A DNA stretch of 64,000 bases from Clytia hemisphaerica (lineage: Eukaryota > Cnidaria > Hydrozoa > Leptothecata > Clytiidae), in NCBI GenBank assembly GCA_902728285.1, contig CACVBU010001192.1:406582-470581 (forward strand), read 5' to 3'. Below are positions 18,729 to 30,207 of the stretch, piece after piece. Position 1 is the stretch's first letter. Each line of letters opens with the position of its first letter. Made by a program: the position numbers and the translations under genes. A model generated the notes under the pieces. It saw only the letters and a list, made by a program, of their open reading frames with translations, did no database searches and was not told where the DNA came from.

Positions 18729-21700
18729 ATGGCGGAGATCTCTTACGCAGATGCTGCAAAAACAATGCCTGAAAACGTGGAGGAGATGTGGGAACTAGTG
18801 GAGAAAACCTCGTTAAAGGAATCCTTTGAAGTGCTCCCCGTTAAAAATCGTCGCGGATGGAGAACAATCCGAATATTCGTCTCCAGCACTTTCAAAGACT
18901 TTCTAAACGAACGAGAAATTCTCGTGAAAGAATTATTTCCTGACTTACGCCTTTGGTGTGAGGAAAGAAAACTTCGATTGATTGAGTGTGATTTGAAATG
19001 GGGTGTTCCTATAGGTACCACTGGAAGTGAAACCATTCAAATATGTTTAGGGGAGTTGGATCGTTGCTGCGAGGAGAATCATGTGCCGTTCTTTTTGAAT
19101 TTATGTGCAGAGCGTGTGGGTTGGATCCCGACTTCAGAGGAACTGACCGCCAACCTGACTTCTCATTATGGTTGGGTACATGGTCTATCCATTACAGGTC
19201 AGTTTCAAACTATTTTTAATTATATCAAGTTTTTTTTACAAATCCGCTAACCTTTCATTAAAATCCTGGAGTGATTTCATCGTTGATCGGAGCTCTAAAT
19301 AATTTCGGTTTTGAAGTCACATTTAAGGGTTGAAACCAGCAGCTTATAAAATAAAATAACATCTTAAGAAATTGTCTCCAAGGTTATACAAATCTCTCTA
19401 TTTCGAACCTCTATAATTCGAATCATTCTGTCATTCAAACTTAAATATCGGTCCCCTCAGCTAGAAATTAGCATAAAATGTTCTCTCTATAGTTCAAATA
19501 TTTCTTTAATTCGAGGAAAAAATATAGCACCATGAAGATCGAATTAGAGTACGGCAACTATATAAAACTCACCTATTAATAATATTTGTCATGGTAATGG
19601 CTTAATAGAATTGCCACTCTGATGTCATCATTGTCTGTTAAAGACTTCTTTTGTTTGAGAAGACGTCATAAGTGGCAAAATAAATGTTATGAAGCTATTG
19701 TCCCAGTTAGAAGATTAGTCAGATTAAATTCTACTCAGTGAGGAATAGTTTACTGGTTTTCAATCTCTTTCAAATTCTTTCCCTCTAGGAATCCTTGTTA
19801 AGTTCTTCATCCCTTTGCATACTTGCAAACTTTCTTGTCTTCCATCTCCCAATTCGATTTGCGTAAGGGATCATCACTAAACAGATTCGAATGTTTGCTT
19901 CCATAATGGTGGAAATTACGTAACATAACCAAACAAGAAAGAACCTTCATTCTGTCTTTAGACCTTCTCCTCCCATTTTTCCTATGTATATTGTATTTTG
20001 TCTTTAGAAATGGAGATTGTGCACGGCGCATTGAGAAAAATGAATCCAAATGCTCTGTTCATGATTCGTGAAGCTGATTCGTTGGAAGGGCTTCCTGATC
20101 ATATTGTTGAAGCTTTCAAGGAATCAAATGAACGAAGTGTAGAGAAACTGAGCATGTTAAAAACCAAGGTGGCTGAAGCATTCCCGAGTAATCATCATTT
20201 TTACCAAGTCAAGGGGAATTATGTGAAGGACGATGACAACCGAGAAAATGTCACTTTCGAGGGTCTCAATGGAGATTTTTATCAGAAAGTATTTCTTTTT
20301 TCAAAAACGCATTGAAATGTTGTACCCGCTTGAAGATTCACCCGAGGATCCAATAGAGGTACAAAGGGAAGCGCACTTGACCTTTATGGAAACACGTTCG
20401 AAAAGCGTGCTTGGTCGAGATCAACAACTTGGTGAAATACAGGACTACATTAGGAACGATCAGACTTATTCACCCCTTGTTCTGGTTGGACAGAGCGGTG
20501 CCGGGAAATCTTCAATTATTGCCCGAAGTGCACGAGACGTGTGTGATATGATAGATGACGGACAGCTATCCGGGAAAGTGTTTGTCCATTTTGTTGGTGC
20601 AACACCTGGATCCACCGACCTTGTCTCGTTCCTGAAACGGATCGTTGCCGAGTTGAGTCCAGACAATAAAGAGAGTATATCTGATCTTCAAGGTTATGTG
20701 CAGCTGGTTTGTCGATTGTTGTCGAAGGAGGAAATTGGACCTGTGTATCTGTTCATCGACGCAATCAACCAGATGGATGAAGACAAGCAATATTATCTCG
20801 CCCGTTGGTTACCATGCCAACTTGCTCAAAACATACGTGTTGTAATCTCAACCATTGAAAACACCGACACCCATCAAATTCTCACAAAGTTTGTTCCCGC
20901 CCCGAAAGAAATTGCTTGCGGCCCCTTAGACGAAACATCACGCGAAGAAATCGTCCGCAACATTTTACGGGATTACACCAAAGAACTACATCCAGATCAA
21001 ATGAGATTATTGATATCCAAAAAGGGCTCGTCCAACCCACTTTGGCTAGCCGTTGCGTGTGAGGAACTCCGTGTGGAAGCAGTGTTCGAAACGGTGACGT
21101 CAATGATCGAAGCATTTCCCAATGAGCTTATTGACATGGAGGTTAACTTAATCAATCGGTTAGTACGTGGTGAGAACGGAGATCAGATCAAAAGCGCACT
21201 TCTCCTTCTCGAAGTTTCGCGACATGGATTGCTTGAAACGGAACTCATGGAACTCCTAGCTGAGAAAAATCTTCATCTAGTTGGGAGCACCTTTGAGGAA
21301 GGTGATGAGAATGAGAAGGTTAAACCCGGCTGTAAGAAGACAATACCGGCTCGTGATTGGGCTATCATTTATCGTAACATCAAGCAGCTTCTCCGACCAT
21401 GTGGTAACCTTGGAGACGGTAGATTAGATTTCTATCATCGATCGTTGAGCAAAGCCGTTCGTAAACAGTTCCTAAGTGGTTCGCCTGGTGAAGAGAAAAA
21501 GCACGTGTACGTCCACTGGCATCGTGTGTTGGCGGATTATTTCGAGAAAGCGACGGACGACGATCGAAGAGCGGAGGAACTACCGTATCATTTAGAGCAA
21601 CTCTCCGATTCTGCTCGTTTAGAGAAATGTCTTATCGACTGGAATATCTTTAATCGTCTGTATGATGAGCATTTTGCTGTTGAATTGATCAGGTTTTGGA

Positions 21701-24556
21701 AGGCTGCTGGTGGCTATGAGGCAGCTGCTCGCAGATACACAGATTCCCTTGGTCAGTTGAAAGAAACAGAAATATCACGCACCGAGTTCTCCGAACAGCA
21801 GTACAAGGTGGCAAACTTTCTGAAGGCAGGAGGGCAATTCAGACAAGCTCATGCAATGATGCTAGAAAGGTAAGGATATTGTATCTCAATTTAGTTTAGC
21901 ATATGATTAGTTACATTATTAGGCCATGGGTACAAAAACCCTAAATGCCGTGACCAAACTTCTTATTTCTTTTGGTCAATTTGACAGAAAAGGAGAGAGC
22001 AGGAATAAAATGTCAAAGAACCTCGAAAAACAGGCAGATTTAGCTTTTTACTAGATTTGGAGTACGCCAAACTCTCCTGTGCGAGTTGTGCTTTTGCTCG
22101 AAGATGCTGTCGAAAAGATATTGTTTCCAAAAAAAAAAAACGGTACAGATTTTATATATACGAAACTATCTATCTATCTTACTAATTTCGGGATATTTAC
22201 AATAATATCGGAATTCTAGTTTAAGCAATGAATGCATAACTTAGGTAGCTCAAATACTAATAAAAAATAAAAGTATTAAATAAAGTATTTAGGAAATAGG
22301 TAATAAAACTGATATTAATTACGAGGAGTTTAATTTATGATGAATAAAAATAGTCAAATCCCTTTCTGCTCTCTTGCAAAACCTTACAGTGCATTACGCC
22401 TATCTTGAAAACATACCCGTAGCCGATCAACTTGCCTGGCGTTCCGTTTATATATTTTTTTAATAAACTTGACTGTTTATTTTTTATCTCCGTAGTATTG
22501 CAATCGAGGAAGCAGAGAACACAGTGAAGATCGATCCATTTCGCGTGGCACAAATGTGTCATTGGACGGCATACTGTAAGCGTGCCTTGTCATTCAAAGA
22601 GCCCACACCTGAAGAGAAAATCAAAAGTTTTGAAGAAGCTATCGAAACCTATCATAAAAGTAACGCGTTTCTTGACCGTTTAACGTGCGAAGAAAGTGAA
22701 GTTTTGCGAGGAAGAAGCAACTGTGGTAAGAATCATCTTCTTTTTTTCTCAATAAAAATCTATACGCTCTTTTTTATAAGAACCAGTATTTTTTTATGAC
22801 ACTAGGCTTTTCTTACTTCCTACTTGGCCCTTTGATCCTTGAAACTTTTCTTTAGGGCAGTCTGAGGTTAGGCTTCATCCCTAATTTTTACTAACTTTGA
22901 CCATTATAATATTTGCTTGAAATTCAGCAATTCCAAACTTGAATTGTTCTTCAGTTTTGACGATTTTGCAGCTTGACATTCCATTACAACTAATGTACAA
23001 TATGACATTTAAACTGTGTTGCCAATTGTGAACGGTTCTCCGACTGCGAATATTCAATAAATCGTTCTCTCAAAGATTTTAAAAGAAGCACACCAAACAT
23101 TACCCCATAGATCCCCCAAGGTAAAAGTAAACAAAGTTTCAGGCAGATATTTCCCCAGCCTAAATGAAACACGCCAAATATACCCCACAGATCCCCCAAG
23201 GTAAAAGCAAACAAAAATTTCAGGCAGATATTTCCCCAGCCTAAAAGAAACACGCCAAATATACCCCACAGATCCCCCAAGGTAAAAGCAAACAAAAATT
23301 TCAGGCAGATATTTCCCCAGCCTAAATGAAACACGCCAAATATACCCCACAGATCCCCCAAGGTAAAAGCAACAAAAATTTCAGGCAGATATTTCCCCAG
23401 CCTAAAAGAAACACGCCAAATATACCCCACAGATTCCCCAAGGTAAAAGCAAACAAAGTTTCAGGCAGATATTTCCCCAGCCTAAATGAAACACGCCAAT
23501 TACCCCATAGATTCCCCAAGGTAAAAGCAAACAAAAATTTCAGGCAGATATTTCCCCAGCCTACAAGTACACGAAACTCCAACCACAAAGACCACTCTCT
23601 CCACTTTCCATGCTACCCAGAAATTTTCAGACATGCAGACAAACTACACTGATATCTACATTGATGACAGACACACAGTTAAGAAAGAAAACGAAAAGAA
23701 ACAGCAGAATCGATCTGACGGTTACTTGTAAACGATTTGAGTGAAGATAGTGATGAATATGTATACGCTTTTAATGAAAAGGATAAAAATAGTCAGCCCA
23801 AAGACATAGATTGCAAGGACATTGCAACACAACTACGTAACGAAAACAACACACAAAAACACAATTGTAAAAAAAAAAAAAGTTAAATTTTGATAAATTA
23901 CAGGTATGGCTCACGTCATGTTGAAGATTTCAGACGAGAAAAAAACTCACGATTCTGACGAATTCCAAAGCATTGCTGCACCTTTGATCAAATCCTCAGT
24001 CGACGTCCTCGAAAAGTATAACGCAATACGGTATCTGATCGATGCGCTCGGTACACAATCACTGATCGTGCCTAATGGTCCTGAATTCTTCGAAGAAAAA
24101 AAACGAATTCGAATGCGTGCTCTTGACTTATGTTTAAGAACATTCGGCGAGGTCCACGATTTGTTTGTTACTAAATCGCGGAATTTTGGTGCCATCTTGA
24201 AAAAGGCTGATGATTACGAATCGGCTTATGATTGGTATCATAGATCTCTGGTCGCCAGTACAAAACTGTACGGTCCCGAGCATTCGTACACACAACTTGT
24301 TCAGAAAGATCTTCAGGACCCAGTGTTTACGGACATAGCCGAACGACGATTTCGTAGCGCTGAAGAGACGAAGCTACCGTTAGCAGTTGGGTACGAACCA
24401 CCTGAAAACAACGATGAGCAGATTGGGAAGAATCCGGGAAATGAATCAGGCAAGAAAAATGAAACTGGGGCATCTGATGACGAGAATGAACCCAATGGTG
24501 CGAAATTAGAGATTGCCGAAAGAACAGATCGAAGTGGGATGTGCTGCTTTCTATAA
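18729..24556 (+). CDS. STAND NTPase: DUF4062-like, NACHT and TPR, CaaX end
   Basis: Four exons fit GT-AG rules and keep phase: 18729-19197, 20008-21869, 22496-22725, 23904-24556, about 1,070 residues. Exon 1 encodes the DUF4062-type module seen in NPHP3/TTC41-like proteins (TIRIFVSSTFKDFLNERE, LRLIECDLKWGVP, FFLNLCAERVGW). Exon 2 has the NTPase, with Walker A GQSGAGKSS and Walker B VYLFIDAIN, then NPLWLAVACEELR and FYHRSLSKAVRKQFL of the helical region. Exons 3-4 hold TPR-like helices (FEEAIETYHKSNAFLD, ESAYDWYHRSLVASTKLYGP). The last four residues, CCFL, form a CaaX box. The T6 run at 20296-20301 has one base too many: the frame before it ends in a stop 13 bases later, and the frame after it continues to the donor. 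STAND proteins are signal-dependent oligomerising switches; the ligand here is unknown. Best description: NPHP3/TTC41-like, not a proven orthologue. Confidence 0.85.
19198..20007. other. Intron 1 of the STAND gene
   Basis: It starts GTCAGT and ends TTTGTCTTTAG. The part at about 19370-19560 has AATTCGAA/TTCGAATTA words near both ends and resembles the pogo-like MITE family found elsewhere in the window, though degraded. Confidence 0.6.
21870..22495. other. Intron 2 of the STAND gene
   Basis: It starts GTAAGG and ends TATCTCCGTAG. It includes an A11 run near 22130 and a short CTAT microsatellite. The ORF 22335-22562 on the minus strand is not considered coding. Confidence 0.6.
23085..23570 (+). 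repeat. 81-bp tandem repeat in intron 3 (about 6 copies)
   Basis: The unit has AAACACGCCAAATATACCCC, then CAGATCCCCCAAGGTAAAAG and CAGGCAGATATTTCCCCAGC. Starts are at 23167, 23248, 23329, 23409 and 23489. Since 81 is a multiple of three, open frames of 88-146 residues appear on both strands (GDLWGIFGVFHLGWGNICLK type on minus). The 80-bp copies shift the frame, and there is no splice or start context, so it is taken as intronic minisatellite. Confidence 0.85.
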
Positions 24557-24785
24557 ATTGACACAAATACTTCTTTCATAATTATGAAATCGTTGTGAGG
24601 AACTATTCAATATTTCACATAGACAGTTAGACCTTTTTAGAAGGACGGCTTTCTGCCTTTTCTCAGTCCGATCGATGTAAGAGAAAGCAAAAGATTAAGC
24701 TGAAGTCATCGTATTGACTTTCAGCTCTTCCCGACTTTTACCAAAAATAAAGTGACCTTGGTTAAAAATTATTTGATAAATGCCC
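24557..24785. other. 3' UTR / intergenic after the STAND gene
   Basis: Short AT-rich stretch. A hairpin-like AGAAGGACGGCTTTCTGCCT occurs near 24641. No AATAAA was found close to the stop. Confidence 0.4.
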
Positions 24786-25133
24786 CATAGTGTGAACCCC
24801 CCTTCTTTAAGGGGATCCAACTTTTCAAGAAAGGCTTTATAGGGTGGGATTTTCCAAGTAAAATTGGGGGTTTGTGTTTTTAGGGGGGTATTAAATAAAA
24901 ATAGGGGAAATAACAAATTTTTTGCAAAAATATGTATTTATCTTTAAATGGTCAAAGAATTGGGTATAGTCCAACAAAATTACAATGTAATGGCAAATTT
25001 TTGGTATTAAATTGTTTGTGAACCACCATTGTAGTTAGTGCGGGTTCGAAAAAATTTTTAAATAGGGAGAATGCATATATTGGGGGGGGGGGTGAAATAT
25101 AAATAGGGGGATCAGACCCCTCTTTACACTATG
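24786..25133. mobile_element. 348-bp MITE with CATAGTGT ends
   Basis: The left end CATAGTGTGAACCCCCC is mirrored by CTCTTTACACTATG at the right. The 5-bp word TGCCC sits directly outside both ends (24781-24785, 25134-25138) and may be the target duplication. G/C runs lie inside both arms, including a 12-base G run near 25082. Confidence 0.6.
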
Positions 25134-25520
25134 TGCCCTTCCTGAAAACCAAAGAAATTAAGGGGCGTTTGAGAGAAGAGAGAGAAGCTAACCCTCCGAT
25201 ATCATCGGACCGGACCCTATCCCAGGATAGTTTCCTACCCCTAGATAGGGAAATCACAGCGCTTACCAGACACTGTACTCTGTGCTCGCGACACATCAGA
25301 GCCGTGCTGTATCGATGATGATACTCGCACAGTACGGGAGAACCTTGCGTTCTCGCAGGTACTGAACATACGAGTACCACCACCACACCACATTCAATGC
25401 CCAGCATATCTCCCCATACTCTTATATCAGAGTGATGGTACCCTATTCCCCTCACATAGTATGGGTTGACCCGGGCCAAGGTACATTCACTTGCCAAGTG
25501 GGGTGTTTATTCGAGTGAAA
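25134..25520. other. GC-richer block of unknown type
   Basis: About 380 bp with higher GC than its surroundings, containing CTCTGTGCTCGCGACACATC and TGACCCGGGCCAAGG. The minus strand has a 122-residue ORF (25129-25497) rich in Val/Arg/Ser without a recognised domain. The composition suggests a transposon piece or SINE-like sequence, but no ends or RNA polymerase III boxes were found. Confidence 0.35.
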
Positions 25521-25731
25521 CTGCATCTTATTTGTTACCTTACAATTACCTAAACTTTTAGACAATAAAAGTGTTCGTGTATCAAGTATCAAAAAACTGT
25601 GTATTAGCAATGGTTACCTAGACTAGACTTAGATATTTAAAAAATTTAACTTCAACAGAACTTGGTGCACTTGCACTGCAAACCATACTTCATTATATTA
25701 TACTCGCATTATGAAATCGGCGGCTACATCC

Positions 25732-25951
25732 CAGAATACACTTTTTTCCGGTTAGCCGTTTCTTATAAAAAGTCACCAAAATTTCGAGTAAACAAATCAT
25801 CCCATTGGCTAAAAGCAAAAACATAAACAAAATGTGCTCTTACTCTGGACATTTTTTTGTTTATGTTTTTGCTTTCAGCCAATGAGATGGTTTGTTTACT
25901 CGAAATTTTGGTGACATTTTATGCGAGACGACTATCCGTAAAGGTGTATTG
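25732..25951. mobile_element. ~220-bp foldback MITE (AATACACCTTTT ends), copy 1
   Basis: The two halves are near reverse complements for about 95 bp; CACCAAAATTTCGAGTAAAC on the left faces GTTTACTCGAAATTTTGGTG on the right. A second copy is at 53239-53481. The arms are more conserved than the loop. Confidence 0.8.
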
Positions 25952-26500
25952 ACTCAACCGAGTTTTCTTCGGTCACTTCAGCCCAACGCTCAGATATATA
26001 TTGACTACTGTGTGAGATGCATCAGTCCTGTACAGCGTATATAGTGTAAAGGTGTGAAAATAATTTTATATTTAATGATGTATGTTTGTTATATAACCTC
26101 TTTTTGATTTGTTTGCAACATGTTTAATGAAATTTGGTATTTTTGGTGGCGTTTTTTGTATTAATGATTTATTATCATTGTTTATTAAATCTAAATTATT
26201 TGAAATTAATATATTTCGTTTGTTCCTTTGCATTGCAATAACTCAAAATTTTCAAAAAAACTCAAAAAATGCTTGAATTATTTTCTCTTATGAGCGAAAT
26301 AATTTGTCATGAGATTTTTGTCACTTTAGTCAGGTTCCAGGTTACATTTCGTTTTTTTTCGAAGATGGTCAAGACATCTTACCCATAGTTACCCATCACA
26401 GATTAAGAGACAGAAAAACAAAGAAAAAACGTCCACTTAAAGTAACCCTGCAAAGTCAGCATGACAAAATTCTTATAATGAAGAATCTACACATGCTGAA
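25952..26500. other. No gene seen
   Basis: AT-rich spacer before the large satellite; nothing recognised. Confidence 0.45.
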
Positions 26501-29108
26501 AGAAATTTGTATTTTCAAAGGACGGATATTTGGTATTTATAAGCCGTTGACTTGTAAATGACTTATGTCATCAGAAACGTGGAGTTGTGATATCGAATCT
26601 GGTTTCTGTTGAATTTTCCTATATTATTCAATGGATTTTGAATGGACGAGTATTTGGTATTTTTCCACTCGAAGCCGTTGACGAGTATATGAATTTCACC
26701 ATCAGAAATGTTGTTTTTTTACATGTTATCTGGTTGCTCTTGGATCAATGGATTTTGAATGGACGAATATAGTATTCCTCCACTAAAAACCGTTGATAAA
26801 TATATGAATTAAAATGTTTGTGTTTTGAACTGCAATCTGGTTGCTCTTGGATATTCCTATAATTTTTGTCAATGGATTTTGAATGAAAGCTACCGGAAAA
26901 TGTAGATTAATGGATTTCGAAAGGTCAACATAGATTTCGTCTGTCGGCCATTCAAATCCATTAATTACACTACCCAGTATATTATCTTCTACAATTGATC
27001 CTTCTATCCTAAAATGACTCTTTCCTTTGCATTGAAATTTCCCAAATCCATGTTAAAGTTGACTCTCGCTAATTTGATTTCTATTATTCGTATCTTTCTT
27101 TTATTCGGATTAATTACGAGTGCCCTTCAACCCTCTTCTAATATTCTTTATTTTGTCAAATATTCTTTATTTGTCAATAAATTTTAAATGGTTAAATATT
27201 TAGTAATTGTCAACTCGAAGTGGTTGACTTGTATATGAATTTCAGCATCAAAAATGTTACGTTTTGGCATTTGAGTCTGTTCGCTCATGAATATTTCTAT
27301 ATTTGTCAATAAATTTTGAATGGATGAGTTTTTGGTATTTGTCCACTCGAAGCTGTTGGCTAGTTATTGATTTAAACCATGAGAAATGTTTGTTTTGACA
27401 TGTATGAATTACACCGCCAGAAACGTTGTGTTTTGAAATCAAATCTGGTTGTTCTTGAATATTTCTATATGATCAGTTCAAGTTTACTTTATTTATAGTC
27501 TAGTTAATACAATATAGATCGATTGAAAGATACTGGAAAATGAGAATTTATGGATTTTGAAAGGTTAACATATATTTCATCTGTTGGCCACTCAAATCCG
27601 TTAATTACACTACCAAGATTATTATTTTCCACAATTGATCCATGTAACCTAAGATGACTCTTTCCTAGTAGGTATTGAGATTTTCCGAATTCATGCTACA
27701 TTTGACTCTCCCTAACTCGAACTCTGTTATTTCTTTTATTCGAATCAACAAATCCCATGGCCACTCAAGGGAACCCTCTTGAAATACTTTCTATAATTCA
27801 AATTTGAATTAGTGAGAGACAACTGTATGTATTTCGAATTCACCTGGGTAGATGTATCTTATCAGGCTACTTTCAAAGTCGGGGGATGAAGCAGACAGAC
27901 AAAATTTTCAGTTTTATCGCTCAACTGAAGTTGATTGAGAGCTACTGGAAATGTAGATTAATGGATTTTGAAAGGTCAACATATATTTCATCTGTGGGCC
28001 ATTCAAATCCGTTAATTACATGACAAAGTATCTTATCTTCCACAATTTATTCTTGTAACATAAGTTGATTAAAAGTTACTGGAAAATATTTCATTTGTTG
28101 GCCATTCAAATCCATTAATTACACTACCAAGTATATTATCTTCCACTCACAATTTATTCTTGTAACCTAAGATGACTCTCTCCTAGCAGGTATTGAGATT
28201 TTCCGAATTCATGTTAAAATTGAATCTCCCTAACTCGAACTCTATTATTCGTATCTTTCTTTTATTCGAATGAACAATTCCCATTGCCCCTCAAGGGAAC
28301 CCTCTTGAAATACTTTCTATAATTCGAATTTGAATTAGTGAGAGACAACTGTATGTGTTTCGAATTCACCTGGGTAGATCTATCTTATCAAGCTACTTTC
28401 AAAGTCGGGGGATGAAGCAGACAGACAAAATTTTCAGTTTTATCGCTCAACTGAAGTTGATTGAGAGCTACTGGAAATGAGATTAATGGATTTTGAAAGG
28501 TCAACATATATTTCATCTGTGGGCCATTCAAATCCATTAATTACACTACCAAGTATATTATCTTCCACTCAAAATTTATTCTTGTAACCTAAGATGACTC
28601 TTTCCTAACAGGTATTGAGATTTTCCGAATTCATGTTAAAATTGAATCTCCCTAACTCGAACTCTATTATTCGTATCTTTCTTTTATTCGAATGAACAAT
28701 TCCCATTGCCCCTCAAGGGAACCCTCTTGAAATACTTTCTATAATTAGAATTTGAATTAGTGAGAGACAACTGTATGTGTTTCGAATTCACCTGGGTAGA
28801 TCTATCTTATCAAGCTACTTTCAAAGTCGGGGGATGAAGCAGACAGACAAAATTTTCAGTTTTATCGCTCAACTGAAGTTGATTGAGAGCTACTGGAAAT
28901 GTAGATTAATGGATTTTGAAAGGTCAACATATATTTCATCTGTGGGCCATTCAAATCCATTAATTACACTACCAAGTATATTATCTTCCACTCAAAATTT
29001 ATTCTTGTAACCTAAGATGACTCTTTCTAACAGGTATTGAGATTTCCCTAATGCATGTTAAAATTGACTCACGCTAATTCGATTTCTAATACTTTATCTT
29101 TCTTTTAT
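26500..29108. repeat. Composite satellite, first part
   Basis: The array mixes units with TGGATTTTGAATGGACGA...CCACTCGAAGCCGTTGAC (26630-27400) and units with TTAATGGATTTTGAAAGGTC...GGCCATTCAAATCCGTTAAT (26900 onward). It also contains a 120-170 bp segment bounded by GTTGACTCTCGCTAATTCGA-like and GAATTAGTGAGAGACAACTG words, which are mutual inverted repeats. From about 27.8 to 29.0 kb a composite of about 420 bp repeats nearly perfectly (28340 against 28758). Confidence 0.85.
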
Positions 29109-30207
29109 AATAATAAAGCTTTACAGGTTTGCAGGCCACCATGAAGACACATGGGCCTCTATAAACCGCTCGTACTTTTTACAATGATTTTTTTGAAATA
29201 GAGTTTTTTTCGTGGGCTCCCCCGAACTTTCCATTTTGTGTTGTCTCCTTTGATTGTAGCATTCATTTTTTCGGCTTCCTTACACCATTCTTTGATTATT
29301 TGTCTTTCATTTTTGGTCAAATCCTCTGTCACTCGGTAAGGAAAGCCTTTTGCTTTTGTTATTGCTTGCAACACTGTGTTCTTGTCCTCTTCGCTCGTAA
29401 ATATGAATTTGATTGGTCGGTATCTCGCTTTATCTTCTCTTTCTTTCGTAAATTTCCCGATCCGCTGCGTCTCGGTAGTCTTTATATTCCTCAGATGGAG
29501 CCGCCAACCAATAATTTTGTCATGGATAAATTCTTCGTCCTTGATTTTTGTTTCTTCTTCAGATTCATCTGTCGATTCATCAATCCCATGAAAAATTAGG
29601 TTCCGTGCTGTCGATCGAATCAGCTGCTCCTCCTGCTTTTCTTTTCGAATTGCATCTCCAATGTTTTTCTCGATGTGTTTGGATGTGATTTTAGCGTAGC
29701 TCATTTGTGGTCTTTCCTCTTTTTTGTTTTCGATGATGTTTTCAATCTTCTTTTCAAGCGTGGTTATTCTGGTATCGATAGTTTCTTTCATTTCGTTGAC
29801 CATAACATTGACGTCCTGTGCTTTCAAATGGTTTGTTTCTTCCTCCTGCCTTTTCATTATATTCTCACAGGCTTTGATTTCGTTTTTGAATCCTTCAATT
29901 TTTGATGTTTCATTTGAATTATACCTTTCCATTACCTGTGGTGCGATTTTGGTACAGTTTTGACACTGGAAACTTCTTGATTTGTATGACAAGCATATCT
30001 GGATTTGGTAAAGTGGCAGTTCTGTACAAAGATAATGGACTAAACGGTGAAACTTCCTGCATTATAGGGTATCTTTTGGTGCGTTTTCTTCATTTATGAT
30101 GCACTTTGACGGGCTGCAAAAGTGGTTGATTATTTTCCTGGATTTTTTCCGCCATCTTTGTGCATTTCTCAGACGACAACCGTTCAGTTTTGTATTTGAC
30201 GTCAGTA
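29109..30207 (-). mobile_element. LINE-derived retroelement with ORF1 only
   Basis: Read on the minus strand: a short 5' leader, ATG at 30155, an ORF1-type protein ending at 29159, and directly after its stop a 3' tail (CATGTGTCTTCATGGTGGCC, then CTGTAAAGCTTTATTATTAT). No reverse transcriptase or endonuclease lies between them. It interrupts the satellite: the motif that elsewhere reads CTTTCTTTTATTCGGATTAA is split between about 29108 and 30208. A structure of ORF1 plus 3' tail without ORF2 resembles the HAL1 type of L1 derivative. Confidence 0.7.
29159..30155 (-). pseudogene. LINE ORF1 protein (zinc knuckle, coiled coil, RRM-like), frameshifted
   Basis: From ATG 30155 the first frame gives about 21 residues and stops. 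After frame changes a Cys/His segment follows (HYLCTELPLYQIQ, then FQCQNCTKIAP), a PHD-like knuckle as in many invertebrate LINE ORF1 proteins. The long open part (to 29159, 277 residues) has a charged coiled coil (about residues 45-95) and an RRM-like region with RNLIFHGIDES, RPIKFIFTSEEDKNTVL and a basic C-terminus. Family identity is from this order of parts. It would bind RNA in the retroelement particle. The frame break and absence of ORF2 mean it is not autonomous. Confidence 0.7.

Noticed and set aside
22990-23652. ORFs of 88-146 residues in intron 3 of the STAND gene
   Set aside because: The 81-bp repeat keeps frames open in both directions; units of 80 bp break the frame, and no start or splice context is present.
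24695-25100. Exon of a gene downstream of the STAND protein
   Set aside because: The region is a MITE with G and C runs; its ORFs have no coding character.
29300-29963. Plus-strand ORFs of 71-99 residues opposite the LINE ORF1
   Set aside because: They are antisense shadows of the ORF1 frame, rich in Phe/Ser from the complement of Lys/Glu codons.
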